A DNA stretch of 21,775 nucleotides, taken from NCBI RefSeq assembly GCF_000003605.2, contig NW_003158749.1:113303-135077 (forward strand). Direction: 5' to 3'. Under the pieces are notes generated by a model. The model ran no database searches and was not told the origin of the DNA. It saw nothing but the letters and a program-made list of their open reading frames with translations. The DNA comes from Saccoglossus kowalevskii. Taxonomy: Eukaryota > Hemichordata > Enteropneusta > Harrimaniidae. Both the position numbers and the translations under genes were made by a program. Positions 9,568-18,800 of this stretch are shown here, piece by piece; the stretch's first letter is position 1; each line of letters opens with the position of its first letter.

Positions 9568-11608
9568 AAGAGCATTAAGAAACACGACCCGTCGGGCAAT
9601 GTGTGAAACACAGTAAGTCAGGCAGTGTGAGGATACACAGTGAATGGTGTACATTGACTATTTGCATTTACAGTTTCTGTAAACTAATTGTGACATAGTG
9701 CATGCAACATGTTTAATTAGATTCATAGCAGCATCTACAATACGTTTGTCTACACCACCAGGTAAACCATTTTTATCCATATATGAGACAGTGAATCGTT
9801 TCTATCAACTGTGGGCCTATAAACCAGAAATCTCTGATAACTCATTGGCTTTCTGTGGCGGAACCACCGCTGATCATGTATTCACAGCAGTTTCTAGAAA
9901 TCATGCAATATCTTCATTACGCCGAATGACATTTCCTCTGCCAGCGCTTAAATATATGATGATGAATTCTTTCATAGCATAGAATAACAAATTCAACTCA
10001 CACGCGGTAATTTTATTTCTATGTCATGTTCACCAATAATGTGGTGTTAGACATATCCAATGTAAGTCACGATTAAAAAAATTAAATCACGGAGAATGAC
10101 TGAAAGATTTGTTAAAACAAATTGAAACTAGACACTGAGAAAAAACAAATTGTGTGCAAGATGTTGATAACAAAAAAGGTTGCCATAATCGTCAAAATAA
10201 CATAAAATGCACAAGGAATACTCCGTAAAATATATGCACTGATCACCCTCGTCCAGCCAATCCAATCATTTCAAATCTGGACATTTAAGTCCGTTTCACA
10301 TCGTTATTGTTACTGGTATTTGATATGCTTTTTAACCATGAATTATACTTGTAAATAGTTCAATGCGCTTTTAATTTGCTTGATTATTTGTTTAAATATA
10401 ATCAATTTCAAACATATTCATATTTAGTTTCTTATTTTATTTGAAAAGTGCACATTAAAATTATACTATTGTGGACGTTTACCCGAGTCAGGAACTACGT
10501 CTTTGGTGCAATCAAAGCTTAAACCAAGCACTATCTTTTTGTACCCACATAGATCCCGCTACGGACTGTCCCCTTTTGGTAGTTCCACACATCCCATCAG
10601 AGATTGCACCTGTTTGTGCCCACAGGAAAACAGAGACTGACCAATATGGCATGTCACTGAAGATTGATTCCTTTGTCTGACTACTACCACGTTTAAACAC
10701 ATGTACCATAATAAATCTCAAAAGATACCAAATTTAACACATTGCCCAGTGGCTCAAAGGTAAATATTCAAATTCCAAACACCACATTCATAGGGATCCA
10801 CAACATCTGTTCAGCGTATGGATGACGCCCAGTACTAGTATGTTTGAACACAATTCAATCACAATATCCCTCAGGAATACTCAAAAGCTTATTTTATTCC
10901 TGTCAATTTGAAAGTTTCATTAATTCAAACTAATGCCTCTAAATCACATGTATAGAATGTGGTTTTTACCTACTGGTGTTTTGGGCTGGAGTACAAATAA
11001 TGTTGCAGATATTGTTTCATCTTATCTTTCTTACTCTGCATCATATTGTAGGCCTCTAATACATATGTATTGTATTTACACTTGTATCACTGACAATGTC
11101 AATATAGATTTTATGGAGAAATAAATGTAAATAAAAGTAAATATTAAATTTGTTGTTTCCTGATTTATTGTTTTGTGTATTAGACAAGTTCGAAACACAT
11201 CTCATGTGTGCCATTGATGACGATCAATGTTATACTATATTATACATCAGCAATAATCAGCGAAGTGAGAAATGCATGTGAGGCACGCGGTTTAGATTAA
11301 ATATGTGGGGGGGAGTATCAAGTAGATGGCATACATCCTAGAAGCAATATAATTGTCAATATGACTGGCCAGTAATTAAAATGTCGAATGTCTAATTTTA
11401 GTAGGTTTAGCGACATCAATTTATTTTTGAATGTTTTCCTAGGCGATGTATTCTGGCAACCAACCATGATGATAACCAGGACCGCAACATATATATCAAT
11501 TTCGTTGGCCAGGATTACTTCAAAGTTAAGTTTGTGCTGTTTCTTCGACTGTTGGCTTTTTTCACCGACTCTTTGACCAAAGTTCCACAGCATTTTACAC
11601 AGAACCCT
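9568..11608. other. Intergenic, unrecognised ORFs only
   Basis: Open frames at 9698-9982 (+, 94 codons) and 10471-10680 (+, 69 codons) match no family I know. The first lies over a - strand segment (about 9658-9801) that reads FTVSYMDKNGLPGGVDKRIV, also unrecognised. No RNA gene or transposon boundary is evident. A run of seven G occurs near 11307. Confidence 0.4.
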
Positions 11609-11749
11609 TCAAAATACATGATATAGTGGTGCGTGACATAGCAACATAGAACGTTCTGTGACGTATCCTTTCCCTGTGAATAGACCTGATACAAAATATA
11701 GAAGAGCGAGTATGAATACGGCTAAGAAAATCTGTGAATGCCAAGACAT
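11609..11749 (-). CDS. Possible small secreted peptide
   Basis: A 46-codon frame on the - strand. It starts MSWHSQIFLAVFILALLYFV, a polar start followed by a strong hydrophobic core that looks like a signal peptide, and stops at 11609-11611. The remaining 24 residues hold one cysteine and match nothing known. A second frame in the same DNA, open from about 11740 down to about 11530, reads a Cys-rich stretch (NVLCCYV...GFCVKCCG) rich in Lys and Arg. So the region could be a frameshifted or spliced secreted peptide gene, or chance. No intron consensus that joins the two frames convincingly was found. Confidence 0.22.
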   Translation of the reverse strand: MSWHSQIFLAVFILALLYFVSGLFTGKGYVTERSMLLCHAPLYHVF

Positions 11750-12450
11750 TTTAGCAATCAAATAATTATAAAGATTCAACAGACTTTCGCCAGCAATTCA
11801 ATTATTCAATTGTATGACACTTCACCAAACTGCGTGCAAACATTGTTTGTTGTGTTTAGAACTCACACAAATATATCTACCATGTCAGCCAACCTGATTT
11901 ATTCGTACATCGGTTATTTACCAATACTTCTAGCAATAGTATGTAAAATCAATATTTTAAATCGTTATTTACTAATTCATGTTGTTGTTATGACAAACAT
12001 GCTGCCTGAGACACTATGCAAGATACACAGTATTGATAAACAGTAGATTATTTGTTCGAATTCGAATTTAAAAAAAACTTATTAAACGAGTTATTAAGTA
12101 ATATGATGTGACCAGTAATTATTTACCGAAATTACCAATTGTCCAATTATGCTGAAATAGTTAATACCATATTATTATGTTTCAAACAATTATCTAAATT
12201 GTAAATCAAAAATAGCTTATGACTAATTATATTACTGTTTGGCTAGGACAAATATTTCAGCAATAAAAAGTTGGGGGCTTGACAAGACAAGAATTATGTG
12301 TTTTGAGTAAATTTTAAAACAATATTCTACAGGGAAATTTACAAAAACAAGTATATTTATGAAAACAATCTCACAAAAAGTGTGGCTCGAAAACTAGGTG
12401 TAGTAAAATATGTTTGCACAGTACTCCTTCTCCAGATTTTCTAGTGGTAG
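11750..12450. other. Intergenic, upstream of the channel gene
   Basis: AT-rich. A 102-codon open frame at 11738-12046 (+) has no recognised domain. A small palindrome TTCGAATTCGAA lies near 12055. Nothing else is supported. Confidence 0.4.
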
Positions 12451-12457
12451 ACCCCTG

Positions 12458-12475
12458 ATTGGCTGTTGTATATAA
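12458..12475 (+). promoter_or_regulatory. CCAAT/TATA core promoter of the channel gene
   Basis: An inverted CCAAT box (ATTGG, 12458-12462) is followed closely by TATATAA (12469-12475). A start near 12500 would leave a 5' UTR of about 45 bases before the start codon at 12546. The CCAAT box is closer to TATA than usual, so only the TATA part is moderately supported. Confidence 0.4.
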
Positions 12476-12510
12476 CATATTTCAGTCTCATAAACGCATT
12501 TGTGCGTCAC

Positions 12511-12549
12511 ATGTGTTTTAAAAAGCGGACGTGCCCAGCATCGTCATGA
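12511..12549 (+). promoter_or_regulatory. uORF overlapping the channel start (ATGA)
   Basis: A 12-residue upstream [15 protein letters not shown], has a TGA stop that overlaps the main ATG as ATGA (12546-12549). Its own start has a weak context (C at -3), whereas the main start has G at -3. If transcribed, it could reduce translation by a termination and reinitiation or leaky-scanning route. Confidence 0.35.
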
Positions 12550-12830
12550 CCAGGAAGCAAGCACAAATGACCTCAACAGAAGAAGACAAAAAAGACGCCG
12601 CACCGAGCAGTATGGCAGTATTGGAACCCGATTTTAACAACAGTGTGAAGAAGATTACTGATGCCTTCATGAGAAGCACCTCAGTCGCTGGTCTGCCACG
12701 TATATTCGAAGGAAGGGGGACTATAGTATCTTCATTTTGGACTGTAGCTTTCATCCTTGCCATGGCGGCTTCAGTGTGGCAAATAGAAGAATTGGTCGTA
12801 CAATATCTTGCGAGAGATGTTAACGTCAGG
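12546..12830 (+). CDS. Channel exon 1: N-terminus and TM1
   Basis: Residues 1-95. The ATG at 12546 is the first in frame; the frame is open upstream to a GTG at 12531. A charged N-terminus precedes [11 protein letters not shown], aligned with STLHGLAHIF-type sequence of ASICs, then [17 protein letters not shown] (TM1) and VVQYL. The donor is GTAAGG at 12831, phase 0. Confidence 0.85.
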
Positions 12831-15800
12831 GTAAGGCATAGATTTGAAGAGTTTCAAATAGTATACATTGGTGTTGGGACACATGTAAAGTCAAGCAATG
12901 TGTTGAACATATGTACCTGAAGCCACGTACATACCCGTGACAATAATGCCCCATATATATGGTATTCATACTTTTTGTATATATTGATTAAACCACATGT
13001 GCTTTCATAAACCACAATACAGATTTTACTCACAATGGCATACTGTTTATGCATTGACTTTTACACATTGATCCGGGATGTTGACGTATGCATCTCATCA
13101 TCCAATCGAGAATCGGTTTTGATTGACAATTCTAATTAGTAAACAGTTGACAATAAAGTGATCTATTTGTTTTCAAATATGAAGTTTCATTATTTGTTTA
13201 ATTTAATAAAGTTCATCTTTGTCAACATGTTTCTGTTCGCAGATAAAGGTCGTCACAACTCAAGGTTTACCTTTTCCCAGCGTTTCAGTCTGCAACACAA
13301 ATAAATTTCGGAAATCTGCAATATCAATGTCGCCATACTCCAAACTTGTAACTGTTGACACCGAAATAGTACGGTCATATTTTGGTAAGTATCCAATCAT
13401 ATTTAATAATATTTGTGAAGGTTAGTTCAGACCCTAGTTTGACATCAAATATATGTCGTTATTTGCACACTAATTTTCTTTTAATTAATCAATATTAACA
13501 AAGCTAAATAGTGTACATAATTACATGTTTTAATAGTCATCGAATATTCTAATGTATTGAATTACATTACACATATAATTAAACTGCATAAACGGACAAT
13601 ATGCATTAACGTTCAGTTTCGTAATGCGTCTTACACCATTTGAATCATAAAGCGCGTACATATTCTTCAGTCATTATGCAAGACTTGAATAACCCGTATT
13701 TGGAAATTTATATAACTATCACATAAAACTTGTTAATAAAGAAGGTTGTAACAGATGTTTACTTTACATTTTTAATATGTTAATTCACGTATTTGCAGCT
13801 CTTCAGTGTCTTGAAGGGGATTTTCGATGCAATAATAGTGGATGTATCAAGCAATATCTTTTTTGTGATGGCTATGATAATTGTGGCGATAGAAGTGATG
13901 AAGAAAACTGCGACTATGGTGAGTTATATCGACTTGTATTATGTTTCAGTACAGTACTTGGCGTGAGTAAACTGGGCAATATCGAGTACGTGTATACGCT
14001 AAACAATTATGTGAGAATGTTAGCTTATAATATTATTTTATTTCATTTTTCTGGAACTATGACTTGCTACAGGTAGTTGCAGCGTCGATCAATTCAAATG
14101 CACGTCGGGAAGTGACTTGGGAGTTTGTATCGAAAAGAAGTTCAGATGTGATAGAAAATTGGACTGTTATGGGGGAGAAGATGAAGACCACTGCGGTAGG
14201 TTAAACATTGACATGAATTTTAAAATAAACATTTATTTAGTTAGTTATTATTAATGCTATTCAATGTCTGATATTCCCATCAACATTCCATCAAAAATCT
14301 TATTCGTTTCAAATTCATGTAAGGAAGTGTAACTTGTTAAACTGCTACATGGATCAGGGTAGCGTCTACTGACAATTACAAGTTACTGCTTGTATTCCAG
14401 AGTGTATTGATAAGAAAGAATACAAATGTTCGGATACTGGTCGTTGTATCAAGTTATCTAAAAAGTGTAATGGTATAGACGACTGTGCAGATGGTAATGA
14501 TGAAAATAATTGTGAGTCAGGTTTTTTTAGTATCGGATAGCATTTGGAAAATACGTGAATAAGTAACGAATATTGGTGTAAATGCGATGTTATTAATGCA
14601 TCTTGTTCTTATAACTTGCATATCTTGTCGAGAAATAAACTGTCATGTCGACATTACATATACACTCCATTTTTCAGGTACTATATTGTTTCTATAAGTT
14701 TCAATTTATAAATGTATAATAACAAAAAAATCACAACCAATACATGCAGTCGACGTCAACGAGATTAAAGCGTAAAATAAAACAAATGTGCAGTACTTCT
14801 TAAATGTTCATACTCAGGTTTTAACATGGAACACCAATGCCCAGAATATTATTTTCAATGTGATGAAGGACGTGTATGCATCCCTCAGTGGTATCGATGT
14901 GACGGCGATAATGATTGTCAGGACACACTAGATGAAACCGGATGTACAAATCGATCAATCGGTAATTAGTGGTTATTAATTATATCATCAGCATATATCA
15001 GGGTAAAAGTGAATGATTGACCAATTCCGTGTGTGCATTGAAATTAGGTCAAGCAAATCGAGGAACTTGAAACATATGTGTGATATATATTTGTCTAGTT
15101 ACGTAAAGACTACAATAATTCTGACCATAAAATATTACTTCTGGAGTTCCCCGTTGCTATAACGTGCCACTGGCCACTGATGCCAAGATTTGACATAAGC
15201 AATATGTTCTAATTGTAAATTGGCGTTTACTGAATATATAGGTCATGACTGAATGTATATTTTGTTGAATAATATGTTACTATTGTCATGAGAATAAACT
15301 ATGATCATATATTGGGATGATATCAGTAACAACGAGATTGATTGATGACTGTTTTTAGGACCCGGTTAAGACATTTAGTTCAGTTTAACACGACAACATT
15401 ACAAGTAACCTCAGCGCATCCAGAAATATTGTTCTCATAAACATAAGAACTTCCGATGTGAATCTGTACTACTTCCTGTTATACTACTTTTGTTAGTCCT
15501 TTATAACTAAAATATGTACCTCCGAGGTTATTTCTCTAAGTTAAAAGTACTGAAAATGTTTATGTTCTTTTTAAGTTTAGTCGTCTCTTAGTCCGTACAC
15601 AATTATTAAAATCAATCCTAATCATACGGAAATGTATTCAAATATGGTAAAGAATCTATTAATCAAGCACATGATTAATAGAGAGTATGTGTTTACTTAT
15701 GACGATTATAATTGCCGTATTAATTCCAGAATCAAGCAGCACATCAGCTGTAATTGACTCAATACAGTTTTGATATACCCAGGTGCTATATCAGGAAAAT

Positions 15801-18800
15801 CTACGGCTACAATTACCGCTGACCTAACGCACAAGCAACAATAAATTCACTGTGTAAATGTGCGCTGGCGGATACTACTTGACTTACATACATACCAAAT
15901 CACAGCCATGCAGTTAAACTTGATTAGTTTTTATTTTTCTAATACCCATGTGCATTTAGGTATTGTAAGTTCGCATTTGTTTGTTTAATGTTTATATGCA
16001 TGCATATATGCCTGTAGTTTTGATTGGTGGAAACTGATAGACCCACTGATTGACTGACTAACTGACTGACTGACTGATTCGTATAGTTTCATCAGTATTA
16101 CAAATCTCTCACGGAAAATTGTTACCACTGAAATACAATTAAAGAGCAGATGTTATGTCTAGGATTTATACAAATGAGATACATGTAAACCGGACACTTT
16201 GTTTCAGATGTCATCGACTTTACTTGCCATGCAAATGAGTTTAAATGCGAAACGGAGTGTATACCAGATGTTTGGGTTTGTGATGGATTCATTGATTGTC
16301 CATCAGCAGAAGACGAACACTACTGTCACATGACTGTTATTAATGGTACGTCCATCGTTCATAATTCTATTGTAACAACACGCAGTAAATTAATGTAAAT
16401 CAACACAAATAATATGTATAAGTTAAATGTTTTCACAGGGTGCGCTGAACACGAATTTATGTGCGATGTTAGTCAATGTATTCCGAATTCGTGGCTCTGT
16501 GATGGAATTGTCGACTGCTTCGATCAAACCGATGAAATTATATACAATTGTCTCGGAGGTGGGTAATATGCATATAAAGCAATGTTCCGTTTAAGAAAGT
16601 AAATTAGAAAATAAATGTCCTTGATATAAAAGTCTGAAAATTCTATAGAAACGTTTTAAATCAGACCCACAATGCCATAACATCAATCATATATCCGATT
16701 AGGTGATTACATGAGCTATAAATATAAGTTTAGGGGACATTACTATGGTGTAATTTCCGCATCTGTAATTTATTGGGTTCACAGGAATTGGAGAGTGTTT
16801 TTACGATACCAGTGGAACGGATTATCGGGGTTGGACCAACACCACAATCAATGGCAAAGTATGCCAGAATTGGAGTGAGCAGATACCGCACCAGCACTCG
16901 TACACACCTAATAACTACAGTAATCATGGTATTGGGACACATAACTATTGTCGCAATCCAAGTGAATCATCTGCGACGTGGTGTTATACAACAGATCCAA
17001 TGGTGCGCTGGGACTGGTGCGATATTGGCGAACCTGGGGTGAATTGTAGTAAGTGTGATTTGTATATTCCTAGAAACATGGTTATTAGGGTCACTGAATA
17101 ACATCACCGTTGCTTCACCTTAATAGATAATATATACAAATATCTCCTGATCAAAAGTTCACACTTTATTTTTACACATTATATCGTTTGCTCCACTGTC
17201 ATTGAAATAGTCCGTCAGCTTGCTCACGTTCAATCTCCCCTAGCATGCCATCAACCACAGAAGTATTACTAATATTCACTATGCATTATTAATATTCACA
17301 TTTGCTGATTTAGATTTAGACCTTTTCTACCTGTTATTTACGAACCTTAGGCAGATTGCGTTCTTACGTAATATGTTAGTACCTTAAATGAGTTCAATGG
17401 TTTGACATTTTATAAGTTTGAACATTGTATATAGATGGTATTTTAATTGTAATTTTACATTTTTGGCGAATGTAATTTATAATGTTCGGGAATCATTTTT
17501 GTTGACTAAGTCGATAACTGACTTTGACCTTTAATAAGGCTATAATGCCTAATTCCGAGAACTACACTGATACCATGAAACCAAGAAAGACCACGATGAT
17601 ATACATATCTTGTCAATAATTAACACTGTTACATTAACATGTGTAACATGGTGGTTGAAGCGAATATTTACACGATTGTGAAGATGTTAACACAAAGTTA
17701 TGCGCAATTATATTTGTTGTGTAGGAGTGACAGTAATGATTAATCAACTATTAGTAGCAAAATTAACAAATAATAATAAATATATACTGCAAATTACCAA
17801 GCAATCACAAATAGAACAAACATAACTAATTACAATATGAAACTAGATACTGTAACTAATCACATAGGTTAATTGACTCAGGTAAAGTAAATTTAGACTT
17901 GATTATTGTCGGGCACTATAAATAGAGAGGTTAAGGTAGAGATGCAGTTTACCTGAACGGTATTTTAATTAGTTAATTATGAAACCAAGATGAACCCACT
18001 TGTTCACAAAACTATATATTTTCGGAAAGATTATCGTATGAATTTTAAAATTGTGTTATGTTTTATGGACACTGTAGTTTGAAATATGCACAAAAATGTC
18101 CTTTTTTGGTCAAAAGAGATTTAAAAAAATAGCTTCTAAACCATGCTTCTGTTTCCTTTCAAAATTGGTATATGGGGACAGCTGTTTACTATAAAGAAAG
18201 TGCCGTCTTGAAAACTGTCTACCAGTTGTCAATTTTGCAGGGCAGCAGCTCAAATTTCACTATTTCAAGTTTATGCATAAATTAACACACAAGCTAGTTG
18301 TCTGTACGGTTGTTGTAACACTGTTCAACCAAAAACAATGCCCCGACGGCGTTTTGAAGATAAACACATTGTCAATCATTTGTGAAAATTTCAAAACAAA
18401 AGTCTAGGAGCTATTTTTTTTAAAAGTGCTGGGATGTGCACTAAAACGAAGCCGAGATAATTGCTAATTTGCATAACAAATTCACTCAGTAAGACGTTTG
18501 CTAATGCTCATAATTAAAATAGATGTAACAGTTTCAAATTTAAATGTATTATCATTTTGTTAAAAGTTAAATATGGTGCATAATATCCCGTCATTTCGTT
18601 TTTTCACCATGTTTCTTTTTTTTATTATTTATGTACAGCCTTGCTAAATCTTGCTTCAATAGCATTCAAAAGTGAGAATTTTTGCACCTGTTATCTATAT
18701 TTTAAAATCGTTTTTTGAGTATGTTCAACTATTTACAATTCTACAAAATGTTAACAGGCTATAGCCAAGACTGTTTGGATAATAAAGAAGCAAAATAAAA

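Noticed and set aside
9658-9982. Coding exon on either strand (94-codon + frame; - strand FTVSYMDKNGLPGG segment)
   Set aside because: No recognised domain, no convincing splice sites on both sides, and open frames of this size are common by chance.
10742-10800. tRNA or tRNA-derived SINE head (TGGCTCAAAGG resembles an A box)
   Set aside because: The nearest B-box-like sequence is only about 6 bases away and diverged, and no cloverleaf can be drawn.
15780-15845. Alternative terminal exon in intron 6 (acceptor CCCAG, about 20 codons then TAA)
   Set aside because: The phase fits, but the pyrimidine tract is poor, the peptide has no domain and there is no supporting polyadenylation context. Kept only as a note.
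16730-17042. Open frames on the other strand and other frames over kringle 1
   Set aside because: They are shadows of the kringle exon, which has the correct Cys pattern, phase and splice sites.
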